64,000 nt of DNA from an uncultured Sphingomonadaceae bacterium (GTDB taxonomy: Bacteria; Pseudomonadota; Alphaproteobacteria; Sphingomonadales; Sphingomonadaceae), in assembly GCA_947499975.1 (NCBI GenBank), contig CANMQE010000001.1, positions 186,001-250,000 on the forward strand. Direction: 5' to 3'. The notes under the pieces were generated by a model. It was given only the letters and a program-made list of their open reading frames with translations. It made no database searches and was not told the DNA's origin. How positions within the stretch are numbered: the first letter of the stretch is position 1; each line of letters begins with the position of its first letter. A program made the position numbers and the translations under genes. Below are positions 45,381-55,847 of the stretch, in pieces.

Positions 45381-45971
45381 ATGCGAAACGAGCGATTCCA
45401 CGGGCGCTATGAAAGCGAAGGGCGGGTGTGCGAACACCCCACCTGCCGCGAAGCCGGCGAATTTCGTGCCCCGGGCACGCGCGGCAACAGTTTTGACGGG
45501 CCGGGCGAATGGCGCTGGTTCTGCCTGCAGCACGTGCGTGAATTCAACGCCGGCTACGACTGGTTCGAAGGCATGAATGCGGACGAGATCTATGCAGCCC
45601 AGGCTCCCGGCTCGGGCTGGAATACGGAAAGTCCGGCGTTCAAGCCCACCGCCGGGATGGACGGAATGCCGCGCTGGACTGACTTTCACGATCCGCTGGA
45701 CGCCATCGGGGCGCGCGCGAAGGATATCAAGCGCGCCGCCGCAGGCCGCAGCTATGCCACGCACAGCCGCTTCACCCCGCGAGAGCGCGAGGCGCTGACG
45801 GTGATGGGGCTGGGGCCAAAGGCGGACAGGCCGCAATTGCGTCGCCGCTATTCGGAACTGGTGCGGCGATACCATCCCGATCGCAACGGCGGGGATCGCA
45901 GCCACGAGGCGCGCCTGCAACGCGTGGTGGAAGCCTATCAATTGCTGCGCCGGGCGGAGCCTTTCGTCTGA
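45381..45971 (+). CDS. J-domain (DnaJ-like) protein
   Basis: A 196-residue protein with a C-terminal J domain (about 133-192) containing the HPD motif in RRYHPDRNGG, which stimulates Hsp70 ATPase. The N-terminal part (CEHPTCREAGEFRAPG, WFCLQHVREFNAGYDWFEGM) has conserved Cys/His residues that may bind a metal. Start ATG 45381 has AGAGG six bases upstream. In many alphaproteobacteria, as I recall, this gene lies between bolA and cobS; here cobS is 2.1 kb away. Confidence 0.92.
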   Translation: MRNERFHGRYESEGRVCEHPTCREAGEFRAPGTRGNSFDGPGEWRWFCLQHVREFNAGYDWFEGMNADEIYAAQAPGSGWNTESPAFKPTAGMDGMPRWTDFHDPLDAIGARAKDIKRAAAGRSYATHSRFTPREREALTVMGLGPKADRPQLRRRYSELVRRYHPDRNGGDRSHEARLQRVVEAYQLLRRAEPFV

Positions 45972-45981
45972 TCCGCCAGAA

Positions 45982-46830
45982 TCACGGCTTCTGCCGGAAT
46001 GCCCATCGAAGCGTGGAGCCGATGGCGTCCACCGCCAGTTTCGACGGGGCCGATTGCCAGCCGGGCCTGTCCAGCGCCAGCATCGTGCGGGCAAAGGGCG
46101 GGATCAGGTCCACCGCAGCATTGGCGAGCAGGGGCTGCACCGCGCCCGTTGCACCGCCAACGCGGCCTTTCACGATCATCTGCGCCACCTCGCGCGCCTC
46201 CGGGCTTCCACGAAGATCGCCGCGCATCTCGCGAAAGATCGCCTGCGCCTCCGCCTTCGTTTCGGGCACCGGGTCTGCCCCCAGTGCCTTTGCAACGATG
46301 GCGAACTGGCGGAAATACTCGTCCTGCTCCGCCAGCGGCATTCGCGGGCGTACGTGGGTGAGCCATGCTTCGAGAAACATCATCGCCTCCGTCACATGCA
46401 CCCAGGCCAGCGTGCGCGGATCGGTGGCGGAATAGGGCGTGCCATCGGGCAGGGTGCCTTTTACCTGGCGGTGTATGCGATTGACGCGCTCTATCGCGGC
46501 ATCGGCTTCGTCGCGGTGGCCATAGGTGGTGACGGCGATGAAGCGCGCGGTGCGGCGAAGGCGGCCATGCATGTCCGCGCGAAAATCCGAAAATTCCAGC
46601 ACGCCGCGCAGGGCATGGGGATGCAGCATCTGCAAAAGCAGCGCCGCCATGCCGCCCACCATCATGCTGGTCACATCGGCGTGCACCATGCGGATCGGGG
46701 TATCCCTGGCAAAATACGCCTCGTCGGACGGCGGCACCGGAGCCTCGCCGCTGGCGGTATCGTTGAAAGCGGCGCGCACGCCGGTGATGAGCTTTTGCCG
46801 GGCAAATTCTATGGGATCGCGGCGTGACAT
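45982..46830 (-). CDS. Oxygenase MpaB family protein (DUF2236)
   Basis: A 282-residue helical protein of the DUF2236/MpaB-like family, which includes haem-dependent rubber oxygenases such as latex clearing protein. Conserved-looking parts are LLLQMLHPHALRGVLEFSDF with candidate haem His, RLRRTARFIAVTTYGHRDEAD and RTLAWVHVTEAMMFLEAW. The enzyme's substrate is unknown. It is convergent with the J-domain gene (10 bp between stops). Confidence 0.85.
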   Translation of the reverse strand: MSRRDPIEFARQKLITGVRAAFNDTASGEAPVPPSDEAYFARDTPIRMVHADVTSMMVGGMAALLLQMLHPHALRGVLEFSDFRADMHGRLRRTARFIAVTTYGHRDEADAAIERVNRIHRQVKGTLPDGTPYSATDPRTLAWVHVTEAMMFLEAWLTHVRPRMPLAEQDEYFRQFAIVAKALGADPVPETKAEAQAIFREMRGDLRGSPEAREVAQMIVKGRVGGATGAVQPLLANAAVDLIPPFARTMLALDRPGWQSAPSKLAVDAIGSTLRWAFRQKP

Positions 46831-46895
46831 GTTGCTGATGTGGGGCCGGACTTGTGTAAATGCGAGCGGCTTATCGATCCCGGCTAATCAAGGGG

Positions 46896-47501
46896 CTATT
46901 CGCTGAGCGCGCCCAGCGTGTCCCTGTAGGCGTCGCGTGCCTTCAGGCGATCCTGGTAGGCGCGGAAAGCCGGGCGATCCGTCAGCGTGCCGAATTTCAC
47001 GCCCCAATCCACTTGGCTGCCGACATAGACATCTGCCATGGTGAAGCGGTCCCCGCAGGTGAAAGCGTTGTTCTGGAACCACTGGTCGAGTACATCCACC
47101 ACCCGTTCGTAAGTGCCAAAGCCGGATGTCATTTCCTGCTTTGCATCCTTCGGTTCCCACCCCATCGACCGGTTGGTGATAGCCGCCTCCGCAGGACCGG
47201 CGGCGAAGAACATCCAGCGGAAGTAGTCGGCCTTCTCCTCCGCACGCGGCAGCAGGTCGGGCGCTTCCATTTCCGCCAGGTAATGACAGATGGCCGATGC
47301 CTCGCTCACCACCCTGTCACCGAATTCGGCGTGATGGATGATCGTCGGGATCTTGCCCATCGGGTTCGCTTCCAGCAGCGCGGCAGGCTTGTCCTCCCAC
47401 TCCACCATGGCGAGCTTCGGCTCGATACCCACTTCCGCGAAAGCCCAGCTGGCGATGAGCGCGCGGCTCATCGGGTTGAAGAACAAGGTGTAGTCGCTCA
47501 T
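46896..47501 (-). CDS. Glutathione S-transferase family protein
   Basis: A 201-residue GST, distinct from the one at 44329. The thioredoxin-like N-terminal domain (YTLFFNPMSRALIASWAFAEVG) has the cis-Pro of NPMGKIPTII, then VVSEASAICHYLAE; the helical domain runs from about residue 88 to the end. A catalytic Ser in MSRA is plausible. It precedes the MpaB gene by 65 bp on the same strand. Confidence 0.9.
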   Translation of the reverse strand: MSDYTLFFNPMSRALIASWAFAEVGIEPKLAMVEWEDKPAALLEANPMGKIPTIIHHAEFGDRVVSEASAICHYLAEMEAPDLLPRAEEKADYFRWMFFAAGPAEAAITNRSMGWEPKDAKQEMTSGFGTYERVVDVLDQWFQNNAFTCGDRFTMADVYVGSQVDWGVKFGTLTDRPAFRAYQDRLKARDAYRDTLGALSE

Positions 47502-47590
47502 CGATCATCTCCCGCGATTCGGCGGGAACAATAAGAGAACGTTGGTCAAGGTCAATCGGCCTCGGCCATCGCCGTGAACAACGCGGCTTT

Positions 47591-47956
47591 TCAGTCGCCG
47601 CGCCCCATCGTGAAGATCGGCTGGAAACCGCCCCAAATCATGCGCTTGCCATCGAAGGGCATTTCCATGTCCTGCGTCCAGAACTCGTCTTCGCTCATCC
47701 GGGCGTGGGCGGCGTCGCAGGTCTGCTTGTCGGGCCAGACCATCCAGGAGAAGACGATCCGCTCGCCATCCTTGGCCTTCGTAGCCTTGCGAAAGTCGGT
47801 CAGTTCGCCGTCGCTCACGTCCTCCTCCCATGCCTCCATGATCTCGGTGACGCCGTATTCGGCGAATTTCTCGGCGGCGCGCGCGGCTAGATCGCGGTAG
47901 GCATCCTTGCTGCCTTCGGGCACGGCGATCAGGAACCCCTGGACATACATCGGCAT
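47591..47956 (-). CDS. DUF1428 family protein
   Basis: A 121-residue protein of DUF1428, a dimeric ferredoxin-like alpha/beta fold of unknown function ([48 protein letters not shown]). Start ATG 47956. It is divergent from cobS across 135 bp. No partner gene suggests a role. Confidence 0.9.
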   Translation of the reverse strand: MPMYVQGFLIAVPEGSKDAYRDLAARAAEKFAEYGVTEIMEAWEEDVSDGELTDFRKATKAKDGERIVFSWMVWPDKQTCDAAHARMSEDEFWTQDMEMPFDGKRMIWGGFQPIFTMGRGD

Positions 47957-48091
47957 TCTCCCTTTTCCCCGCGAGGAAGCATCTGCCCTTCAGGCAAAGC
48001 CGTCAAGATGCGGGGTTTCGGGAAAGACTGCCGGCATGGGCCTACATCTGTGTTGCAGCCGCTCCGCCACCCGTCTAGGCACCGCAGCGAG

Positions 48092-49072
48092 ATGAATGAC
48101 ATGACCACCAACGAAGCCGGCAGCACCGCAATGGCTGCTCCAGACACCGAAGTCGACGTTCGCGAGACCTTCGGCATCGACATCGACATGAAAGTGCCCG
48201 CTTTCAGCGAAGCGGACGAGCGCGTGCCCGATACGGACGAAACCTACGTCTTCGATCCGGACACCACGCTGGCGATCCTGGCGGGCTTTGCCCACAATCG
48301 CCGCGTTATGATCCAGGGCTATCACGGCACCGGCAAATCCACCCATATCGAGCAGGTGGCAGCGCGCCTCAACTGGCCCACCATCCGCATCAACCTGGAC
48401 GCGCACATCAGCCGTATCGACCTTGTCGGCCGCGATGCCATCGTGCTGCGCGATGGCCTGCAGGTTACCGAATTCCGTGAAGGCCTGCTGCCGTGGGCGC
48501 TGCAGCACCCCGTGGCGCTGGTGTTCGACGAATACGACGCTGGCCGACCGGACGTGATGTTCGTGATCCAGCGCGTGCTGGAACAGGCGGGCAAGCTGAC
48601 CCTGCTGGATCAGAACCGCGTGATCCGCCCCAATCCCAACTTCCGCCTGTTCGCCACCGCCAACACCGTGGGCCTGGGCGACACCAGCGGCATGTATCAC
48701 GGCACGCAGGCCATTAACCAGGGTCAGATGGACCGCTGGAACATCGTCGTCGGGCTGAACTACCTGCCGGCAGAGACCGAGCGCGAGATCGTTGACGCGA
48801 AGACGACGCTGGACGACAAGATGGTGGCCGACATGATCCGCGTGGCGGACCTGACGCGGCAGGGCTTCATGAACGGCGATATTTCCACCGTGATGAGCCC
48901 GCGCACCGTCATCACCTGGGCGCAGAATACCGAGATCTTCGGCAATGCAGGCTATGCCTTCCGCCTCAGCTTCCTCAACAAGTGTGACGAGGCGGAGCGG
49001 ATGCTGGTGGCGGAATACTACCAGCGCGTGATGGGCGAGGATCTGCCCGAAAGCGTCGTCGCCAAGGCATAA
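48092..49072 (+). CDS. cobS: Cobaltochelatase AAA+ subunit CobS
   Basis: CobS is the AAA+ ATPase that, with CobT and CobN, inserts cobalt into hydrogenobyrinic acid diamide in aerobic cobalamin synthesis. The 326 residues contain Walker [17 protein letters not shown], Walker [14 protein letters not shown], sensor 1 [11 protein letters not shown] and an arginine-finger region. Start ATG 48092, with a second ATG at 48101. The usual next gene cobT is absent; an M28 peptidase gene follows. No cobalamin riboswitch was recognised upstream. Confidence 0.92.
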   Translation: MNDMTTNEAGSTAMAAPDTEVDVRETFGIDIDMKVPAFSEADERVPDTDETYVFDPDTTLAILAGFAHNRRVMIQGYHGTGKSTHIEQVAARLNWPTIRINLDAHISRIDLVGRDAIVLRDGLQVTEFREGLLPWALQHPVALVFDEYDAGRPDVMFVIQRVLEQAGKLTLLDQNRVIRPNPNFRLFATANTVGLGDTSGMYHGTQAINQGQMDRWNIVVGLNYLPAETEREIVDAKTTLDDKMVADMIRVADLTRQGFMNGDISTVMSPRTVITWAQNTEIFGNAGYAFRLSFLNKCDEAERMLVAEYYQRVMGEDLPESVVAKA

Positions 49073-49164
49073 GTCGCCGCGTATTCGCGTTTCGCAGATT
49101 GTTCACTTGCCAGTCGGCCCTCGTCGTCTAGCAGGGTGCTTACATCTGAAACGAGGATCGCACT

Positions 49165-50778
49165 TTGCTAAACAGACTGACCGCCGCCCTGCTGTGCGCG
49201 ACTGCCGTGCTGGCCGTCCCCGCCGCAGCCCGCAACGCTGCCGACGTGGACCGCGAGGCATTGCAGCGAGACACCGCCGTGCTGGCGGCTGACGACATGG
49301 AAGGCCGCGAGGCCGGAACGCGCGGTCACGAACGTGCGGCAGGTTACGTGGCAGGGCGTTTCGCCTCCCTGGGCATGGAGCCTGCGGGTGACGGCGACAG
49401 TTTCTTCCAGAATGTTACCCTGCGCAGCTACAGGCCAGCCGAGGAAGGTAATGTCGTCTCCATCGAAGGCATGGGCGAGCTTGCCGCGTTCGAGGATTTC
49501 TACGTTCTCGGCTCCCCCATACAGGAAAGCGGCACGATAGAAGCGCCGCTGGTGTTCATCGGATACGGGCTCGACATTCCGGGCCGTGACGATTTTGCCG
49601 GTGTCGACCTGGAAGGCGCGGTGGCCGTGCGCGTCTATGGCGGGCCGGACGATCTGGAGGGCGAGGAAGCAGCGCACCTCGCCAGCACGATAGACCAGCG
49701 CCTGTCCGATCATGGCGCCGTGGGAATGCTGCTGCTGCGCACGCCGCAGCTGGAAGAGATGTTCAACTGGGAGCAAACTGCCCGCGTGGTGCAGAACCGC
49801 CGCTCCATGACATGGGTTGGCCCCGATGGCCTCGCCTATACAGGCGCGGACAACATCCTCGTTTCCGCAGGCGTCTCGCCTGAACTTTCCCGCGAATTGC
49901 TGGCGGGCCACGATTTCGATTACGACGATCTGGCCGAGGCCGAAGCGACCGGCAAGGCCGAGATGCCGAGCTTCGCGCTAGGCCGCACCATCCGCATCGA
50001 TTTCGCCAGCGAGTTCGAAGATGTCAGTTCCCCCAACGTCATCGGCAAGCTGCCCGGTTCAGACCCCAGCGTGGCGGACGAATATGTCATCCTTACCGCC
50101 CATCTCGATCACGTGGGCATCCGGCCGACCGAGGAAGAGGGCGACGATGAGATCTATAATGGCGCGCTGGATAATGCCGTGGGCGTTGCCAGCATGATCG
50201 AGGTGGCGCGCCTGCTGAAGCAAACGCCCGCGCGCCGCCCGGTGCTGGTGCTGGCGTTGACGGCGGAGGAGAAGGGGCTCCTCGGCTCCAGCTACAACGC
50301 GGCCAATCCCACCGTGCCTGCCGATCAGGTGGTGGCGAACGTCAATCTCGACATGCCGGTGGCGACGTACGACTTTACCGATGTCGTGGCCTTCGGGGCG
50401 GAGCGTTCCACGCTCTATCCGCAGGTGGTGGCAGCGGCGGAGGAATACGGGCTGAAACTCAGCCCCGATCCGCAGCCCGAACAGGGCTTCTTCACCCGGT
50501 CAGACCAGTATTCCTACGTCCGCAACGGCGTGCCGGCAGTCTATCTGGATCTCGGCTTTGCCAATGGCGGGGAGGAAGCGCAGGGCGAAGTGTATGAGGA
50601 GCATTACCACGCCCCTTCGGACGAGATTGACCTGGTGGATTTCAGCGCGCTGGAACGCTTCACGGCGGTAAACTACGCCATCGCCCGCAACGTGGCGAAC
50701 ATGGCTCAGACGCCCGCGTGGCTGCCCGGCGATTTCTTCGGCACCACCTATGGCGGGCGGATCGCGGCGGAGGATTGA
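49165..50778 (+). CDS. M28 family metallopeptidase, exported
   Basis: A 537-residue aminopeptidase-like enzyme with two zinc ions. After a signal peptide (LTAALLCATAVLAVPAAA) the catalytic domain has LTAHLDHVG (His), NGALDNAVGVA (Asp bridging), LTAEEKGLLGS (Glu pair), NVNLDMP (Asp) and EHYHAPSDE (His) ligands. An inserted PA-like region spans roughly residues 110-250. The start is TTG 49165, eight bases after GAGGA. It probably trims peptides in the periplasm. Confidence 0.92.
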   Translation: MLNRLTAALLCATAVLAVPAAARNAADVDREALQRDTAVLAADDMEGREAGTRGHERAAGYVAGRFASLGMEPAGDGDSFFQNVTLRSYRPAEEGNVVSIEGMGELAAFEDFYVLGSPIQESGTIEAPLVFIGYGLDIPGRDDFAGVDLEGAVAVRVYGGPDDLEGEEAAHLASTIDQRLSDHGAVGMLLLRTPQLEEMFNWEQTARVVQNRRSMTWVGPDGLAYTGADNILVSAGVSPELSRELLAGHDFDYDDLAEAEATGKAEMPSFALGRTIRIDFASEFEDVSSPNVIGKLPGSDPSVADEYVILTAHLDHVGIRPTEEEGDDEIYNGALDNAVGVASMIEVARLLKQTPARRPVLVLALTAEEKGLLGSSYNAANPTVPADQVVANVNLDMPVATYDFTDVVAFGAERSTLYPQVVAAAEEYGLKLSPDPQPEQGFFTRSDQYSYVRNGVPAVYLDLGFANGGEEAQGEVYEEHYHAPSDEIDLVDFSALERFTAVNYAIARNVANMAQTPAWLPGDFFGTTYGGRIAAED

Positions 50779-50852
50779 GGGGCGGTGGGGCTGATGGCAT
50801 ACGGCCCCTCGCTCTTTGTGTGTTATTGTGATAATACAGTGACGTGACTCGC

Positions 50853-53009
50853 ATGTGGCGCAATCCATTCAAGCGGCGAGAGCCCGAGCAGACGCGGTGG
50901 TCCGACAGGGATCTGGCGCTGGAAAACGCGCCGTGGACGCCGCTGTCCGCTCTGGATGACGATGATTTCGGCCCGGCAGCCACCCCGCCGCGCTATTACG
51001 ACCACTATCGCTATCGTAACGGCTGGCGGCGTTTCCTGCCCGAACGGGCGAGGGGGCGCGGCAAGCTGTGGTGGGGCAGCCGCATATTGGCAGCGGTGCT
51101 GCTGGTGTTCTTCATCCTGGTGGCATGGCTGGCCATCACCGCGCCGCTATCAAAGAGCTTGGAGCCGATCGCTCCGCCGCAGATAACCCTGCTGGCCGCG
51201 GACGGCACGCCCATCGCGCGCAATGGCGCCATGGTGGAGGAGCCGGTGCAGATCGCCGATCTGCCCGCGCATGTAACGCAGCCCTTCCTGGCTATCGAGG
51301 ACAGGCGTTTCTACGATCACTGGGGCGTGGACCCGCGCGGCGTGGCGCGCGCGGCATTCACCGGCGTTGGCGGGGGCAGCACCATCACCCAGCAGCTGGC
51401 CAAGTTCACCTTTCTCACCCCCGAGCAGACGTTGACGAGGAAGGCGCGGGAGGCGTTGATCGCCTTCTGGCTGGAGGCATGGCTGACGAAAGACGAGATT
51501 CTCGAGCGCTATCTCTCCAACGCCTATTTTGGTGACAACATGTATGGCCTGCGCGCCGCCAGCCTGCATTATTTCTATCGTCAGCCGGAAAACCTGCGGC
51601 CCGAGCAGGCAGCGATGCTGGCCGGGCTGTTGCAGGCCCCCAGCCGCCTTGCCCCCACGCGCAACCCCGATCTTGCCGCGCAGCGTTATGCGCTGGTGAA
51701 AGGCGCGATGGTGGCGGCAGGGTACATCACGCAGGCCGATGCAGAGGCGATGCGCGTGCCCGCGCTGGACGTGCGGCTGCGCAACGATCTGCCCACCGGC
51801 ACCTATTTCGCCGACTGGGCGCTGCCCGCGGCCCGCAACCAGAGCGAGATGAGCTATTCCCGCCAGACCATTACCACCACGCTGGACAGCGAATTGCAGG
51901 CCGCGGCCAACCGCGTGATCCAGCGCGCGCCGCTGGGCGGGGCGCAGGTGGGGCTGGTGGCCATGCGCACCAATGGCGAGGTGGTGGCGATGGTGGGCGG
52001 CAAGGATTACGCGCAGAGCCCGTTCAACCGCGCAACGCAGGCGCGCCGCCAGCCGGGCTCCACCTTCAAGCTGTTCGTCTACCTGGCCGCGCTGCGCAAC
52101 GGGTGGAGCCCTGAGGACCGGATCGCCAATACCGAGTTCACCACCGGATCGTATCGCCCGAGTAACGCCAGTGGCCGCTATTCCGATAGCATCACCCTGC
52201 GTGATGCCTTTGCCCAATCGTCCAACGTGGCCGCCGTGCGCCTGCTGAATGAAGTGGGCAGCGAAGCGGTGATCGAGACCGCGCGCGAACTGGGCGTTAC
52301 ATCGGCCCTGCCGGAAGGCGATCCCAGCATGGCGCTGGGCACGTCCACCATGACGCTGATCGAACTCACCGCGGCCTATGCCGGCGTTGCGGCGAACAGT
52401 TTCCCCGTCGAACCGCACGCCTTCCCGCAGGAGGAACAGGGCTGGCTTGACTGGGCGTTCGACAGCCGGGGTAGCCTGAACGGCAGCGATCACCGGCAGA
52501 TGGAGGAGTTGCTGCGCACGGCGATCAATTCCGGCACCGGCCGGGCCGCGATGCTGCCCATCGCCAATTACGGCAAGACCGGCACATCGCAGAACAATCG
52601 CGACGCGCTGTTCGTGGGCTATGCGGGCGAGGGGGAAGACCGTTTGGTGGTGGGCGTATGGGTTGGCAATGATGACAATTCGCCGCTCGCCAACAATTCG
52701 GGCGGCGGGCTGCCCGCGCGCATCTGGCGCGATTTCATGCGTGCGGCCCAGGGCGTTGCCGCCGCGCCGCCGCGCCCCGTGCCGTCACCCGATCCCAGCG
52801 GCCCTGTGCAGCCGCAGGACGTACCGGACCTGCAGGACATTCCGCTGGGCGACGGACGCCGCCTGATAGTGAATGACGAGGAAGCCGTCCTTTCCACCGA
52901 GATCGAGGGCGTGCCGCTGGAATTCCGCGTGCGCGACGGAGAGATCTCGATGGAGGTGGACGAGGAGGCCGTGCAGCGCCGTCTCGAACAGGAGATGGCG
53001 CCGCGTTAG
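50853..53009 (+). CDS. Class A penicillin-binding protein (PBP1A family)
   Basis: A bifunctional peptidoglycan synthase of 718 residues. It has a cytoplasmic basic N-terminus, one membrane helix (about 76-96), a glycosyltransferase domain with catalytic Glu149 (LAIEDRRFYDHWGVD) and a transpeptidase domain with Ser403 in GSTFK, SSN in AQSSNVAAV and KTGTSQN. A Pro-rich linker leads into a C-terminal tail. ATG 50853 is used; an in-frame GTG at 50844 is possible, and neither has a clear ribosome site. Length is near the short PBP1A-like form. Confidence 0.93.
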   Translation: MWRNPFKRREPEQTRWSDRDLALENAPWTPLSALDDDDFGPAATPPRYYDHYRYRNGWRRFLPERARGRGKLWWGSRILAAVLLVFFILVAWLAITAPLSKSLEPIAPPQITLLAADGTPIARNGAMVEEPVQIADLPAHVTQPFLAIEDRRFYDHWGVDPRGVARAAFTGVGGGSTITQQLAKFTFLTPEQTLTRKAREALIAFWLEAWLTKDEILERYLSNAYFGDNMYGLRAASLHYFYRQPENLRPEQAAMLAGLLQAPSRLAPTRNPDLAAQRYALVKGAMVAAGYITQADAEAMRVPALDVRLRNDLPTGTYFADWALPAARNQSEMSYSRQTITTTLDSELQAAANRVIQRAPLGGAQVGLVAMRTNGEVVAMVGGKDYAQSPFNRATQARRQPGSTFKLFVYLAALRNGWSPEDRIANTEFTTGSYRPSNASGRYSDSITLRDAFAQSSNVAAVRLLNEVGSEAVIETARELGVTSALPEGDPSMALGTSTMTLIELTAAYAGVAANSFPVEPHAFPQEEQGWLDWAFDSRGSLNGSDHRQMEELLRTAINSGTGRAAMLPIANYGKTGTSQNNRDALFVGYAGEGEDRLVVGVWVGNDDNSPLANNSGGGLPARIWRDFMRAAQGVAAAPPRPVPSPDPSGPVQPQDVPDLQDIPLGDGRRLIVNDEEAVLSTEIEGVPLEFRVRDGEISMEVDEEAVQRRLEQEMAPR

Positions 53010-53021
53010 CCCGCTTGCGGA

Positions 53022-54146
53022 TCAGGCGTGGGGGGTGACGAGGTATTTCTCGCCCGTCGCCATCTGCGCGTAATCCATCATCGCGTCCTTCGTCAGCATC
53101 TCTTCCAGGTTGACGCGCGTCTTGTAGCTGCTGGCAAAGGTGGTGGTGAGGCCATCGTGCACACGCTTGCGCAGTGCCTGCATTGTCTGCATGTCGCAGC
53201 TTGCCAGGAACGGCATCAGCAGCCAGCCTGACACCGTCCAGGCAAAGCCGTAACTGGGCGTGAGGATAGTGGGCGCGACTTCCAGCCGGCCGTAGATATA
53301 CATCTTCTTCTGCTGGTCTGAGCCGTAGCGGCTGTATTCGGTCATCTTCGAGGCGGCCACGCGCTCCATGGCCTTCAGACAGGTGTCGCTGGTCTGCCCG
53401 CCGCCGATGGGATCGAAGCCGAGATAGGCGTCCACCTCGCCGATGGCTTCGGCCAGCTTCTTCTCGTAATCGCCGGTGGAGCTGTTCACCACGTGGGCTG
53501 CATCCTGGCTCTTCAGCAGCTCGACCTGCTCCTCCTTGCGCACGATGTTGACGAGGCCCACGCCGTCTTCCTGGCAGATACGGTTCAGCATCTGGCCGAG
53601 GTTGGATGCGGCCGCCGCGTGAATGATGGCGTCATGGCCCTCGCGCTTCGCAGTTTCCACGAAACCCAGTGCGGTCATCGGGTTGACGAAGGAACTTGCG
53701 CCTTCTTCTGCTGAATGATCGCCCAGCGGCAGGCACATCATTGCATCGGCAATGGCATATTCGCCAAAGGCATTGCCCGGCACGCACGCTACGCGCTTGC
53801 CCAGCAGCGCCTGCGCCTGTTCGCCATCGCCCGCCGCGATCACCTCGCCAGCGCCTTCATTGCCCACGGTCTGCGGCTTGCCATGGCGCGCGGATTGCCC
53901 GGCGGCCATTCGCGGATCGATCTGCATGGTCACCTTGCCGCTTTCATACTGCGCGTTCTGAAGGTCTGCGCCGGCGGTCATCAGGAACAGGTCCGACGGA
54001 TTGATGGGCGCGGCTTCCATTTTCACCAGCACCTGGTTGCCGGTGGGCTGGGAGAAGGTTTTTTCCTTCAGTTCCAGCGCCATCTTGCCGTCGGCATCCA
54101 GCGTGGAAATCAGTTGGCGTCCGGTGGTTGTCCCATTGGTTGTCAT
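53022..54146 (-). CDS. Zinc-type alcohol dehydrogenase-like / MDR oxidoreductase
   Basis: A 374-residue medium-chain dehydrogenase of the quinone-oxidoreductase side of the MDR family. The N-terminal GroES-like domain ([36 protein letters not shown]) is followed by a Rossmann domain ([19 protein letters not shown]) in which the glycine motif is degenerate. No structural-zinc cysteine cluster is seen. Its stop overlaps the start of truA by four bases, so translation order is fmt, truA, then this gene. Confidence 0.87.
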   Translation of the reverse strand: MTTNGTTTGRQLISTLDADGKMALELKEKTFSQPTGNQVLVKMEAAPINPSDLFLMTAGADLQNAQYESGKVTMQIDPRMAAGQSARHGKPQTVGNEGAGEVIAAGDGEQAQALLGKRVACVPGNAFGEYAIADAMMCLPLGDHSAEEGASSFVNPMTALGFVETAKREGHDAIIHAAAASNLGQMLNRICQEDGVGLVNIVRKEEQVELLKSQDAAHVVNSSTGDYEKKLAEAIGEVDAYLGFDPIGGGQTSDTCLKAMERVAASKMTEYSRYGSDQQKKMYIYGRLEVAPTILTPSYGFAWTVSGWLLMPFLASCDMQTMQALRKRVHDGLTTTFASSYKTRVNLEEMLTKDAMMDYAQMATGEKYLVTPHA

Positions 54147-54901
54147 GGCGTTCGATCCTCTTCGGGGTATGTGGCTTTAACGAAATACAGTCCTTCGGGC
54201 GGTGCGTTGAGTCCCAACGCTGCACGGTCCTGTGCCTCCAACGCTTCGGCAAGCCGATCTATCCGCCAACTGCCCTGTCCCACCAATGCCAGGCATCCTA
54301 CCATGGAGCGGACCTGGTGATGCAGGAAACTGCGCGCGGCGGCGCGGATGATGATGCCGTCACCCTCCCGGCTGACGTCCAGCCGGTCCAGCGTCTTCAA
54401 CGGGCTGGCGGCCTGGCAATGGGCGCTGCGGAAGGTGGTGAAATCGTGGCTTCCCACCAGCGCCTGCGCAGCTTCGTGCATGGCTTTTGCATCCAGCGGG
54501 CGGGCGATATGCCACGCGCGGCCCTTCTCCAGCGTCAGCGGTGCGCGGCGGTTGCGGATGCGGTATTCGTATGACCGGCCAATGCAGGAAAACCGCGCGT
54601 GCCAGTCGTCCGGCTTCTCCTCGCAATGGATCACGGCAACGGGATCGGGCCGCATCTTCGCATTCAGCGCCTGCATCAGGCGGAAAGGATCGATGTCCTT
54701 CGCAACGTCCAGGTGGCAGCGCATGGCCAGCGCGTGCACGCCGCTATCGGTGCGACCGGCGCTGTGCAGCGTCACCTGCTCGCCCGTCACCGCGTGGGCG
54801 GCTTCCTCGATGCTCTGCTGCACGCTGGGGCCATCCGCCTGCCGTTGCAGGCCGAAGAAGGGGCCGCCGTCAAATTCCACGGTGAGGGCAAAGCGGGTCA
54901 A
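54143..54901 (-). CDS. truA: tRNA pseudouridine(38-40) synthase
   Basis: TruA modifies U38-U40 in the tRNA anticodon arm. The 252-residue protein has the catalytic Asp52 in [11 protein letters not shown], the [12 protein letters not shown] start motif, and the [13 protein letters not shown] block near the C-terminus. It overlaps fmt and the MDR gene by four bases each, making a tight fmt-truA unit that is common in alphaproteobacteria. Confidence 0.96.
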   Translation of the reverse strand: MTRFALTVEFDGGPFFGLQRQADGPSVQQSIEEAAHAVTGEQVTLHSAGRTDSGVHALAMRCHLDVAKDIDPFRLMQALNAKMRPDPVAVIHCEEKPDDWHARFSCIGRSYEYRIRNRRAPLTLEKGRAWHIARPLDAKAMHEAAQALVGSHDFTTFRSAHCQAASPLKTLDRLDVSREGDGIIIRAAARSFLHHQVRSMVGCLALVGQGSWRIDRLAEALEAQDRAALGLNAPPEGLYFVKATYPEEDRTP

Positions 54902-55803
54902 TTCACGCGTGCCCCTGCGTTCACGGCATTGCCGCGCAGGAAATCGTCCAGCGCCATGGCGGGCTTGCCGGCGCGTTGCAGGGTGACGGGGCGCAGCGCG
55001 CCGGCGCCACAGGCGATGGTCAACCGTTCGTCCAGCACCTCACCGGGCTCTCCTTCGCCTTCCGCCAACTCGGCACGCAGCAGCTTGATCCGCTCTCCCT
55101 CCAGTTCCAGCCAGCTGCCGGGGAAGGGGGCAAAGGCGCGCACTTCGCGCTCCAGGACGTTGGCAGGCCTGGTGAAGTCCAGCTTCGCCTCCGCCTTGCT
55201 GATCTTGGGTGCGTAGGTGGCCAGGGCATCGTCCTGCGGTTCGGGTTTCAGCGCGTCTAACTGCGAGAGCGCCTTCACCATCAGCGATGCGCCCAGCGCA
55301 GCCAACTCGTCATGCAGATCGCCGGTAGTCTTGCTGTCGACAGGCGTTGCGCCTTTCAGCAGCATCGGCCCTGTGTCCAGGCCGCGCTCCATTCGCATGA
55401 TGGTGATGCCGGTCTGTGCGTCGCCCGCCTGTATCGCGCGGTGGATGGGCGCCGCACCGCGCCAGCGCGGCAGGAGGGAGCCGTGCACGTTCAGGCAACC
55501 GTGCTTCGGCGCGTCCAGCACCGCTTGCGGCAGCAGCAGGCCATAGGCGGCAACGATTGCGGCATCGGCATTCAGCGCGGCGAAGGCCTGTTGCTGCGCC
55601 TCGTCCTTCAGGCTGGCGGGATGGCGCACCGCGATGCCCAGCGCTTCTGCCCGCGCATGGACGGGGGAGGGGCGCTCCTTCTTCCCGCGACCCGCGCGGC
55701 TGGGCGGCTGGCTGTACACCGCCACCACATCGTGCCCCGCCGCCACCAGCGCATCCAGCGTCGGAACGGCGAAATCGGGCGTTCCCATGAAAATCAGCCG
55801 CAT
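54898..55803 (-). CDS. fmt: Methionyl-tRNA formyltransferase
   Basis: Fmt formylates Met-tRNAfMet for initiation. The 301 residues start with [20 protein letters not shown] and contain the catalytic block [24 protein letters not shown] with the conserved Asn-His-Asp arrangement ([17 protein letters not shown]), and a C-terminal tRNA-binding domain. It is divergent from recR across 44 bp. The deformylase gene def lies 700 bp away beyond recR. Confidence 0.96.
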   Translation of the reverse strand: MRLIFMGTPDFAVPTLDALVAAGHDVVAVYSQPPSRAGRGKKERPSPVHARAEALGIAVRHPASLKDEAQQQAFAALNADAAIVAAYGLLLPQAVLDAPKHGCLNVHGSLLPRWRGAAPIHRAIQAGDAQTGITIMRMERGLDTGPMLLKGATPVDSKTTGDLHDELAALGASLMVKALSQLDALKPEPQDDALATYAPKISKAEAKLDFTRPANVLEREVRAFAPFPGSWLELEGERIKLLRAELAEGEGEPGEVLDERLTIACGAGALRPVTLQRAGKPAMALDDFLRGNAVNAGARVN

Positions 55804-55847
55804 TGCCAGCCTTCCTATTCCGTGCCCGCGGCCCTATCTGGCGAAGC

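Noticed and set aside
47957..48091. A cobalamin riboswitch upstream of cobS
   Set aside because: The expected B12 box and conserved paired elements could not be found in this 135-bp stretch.
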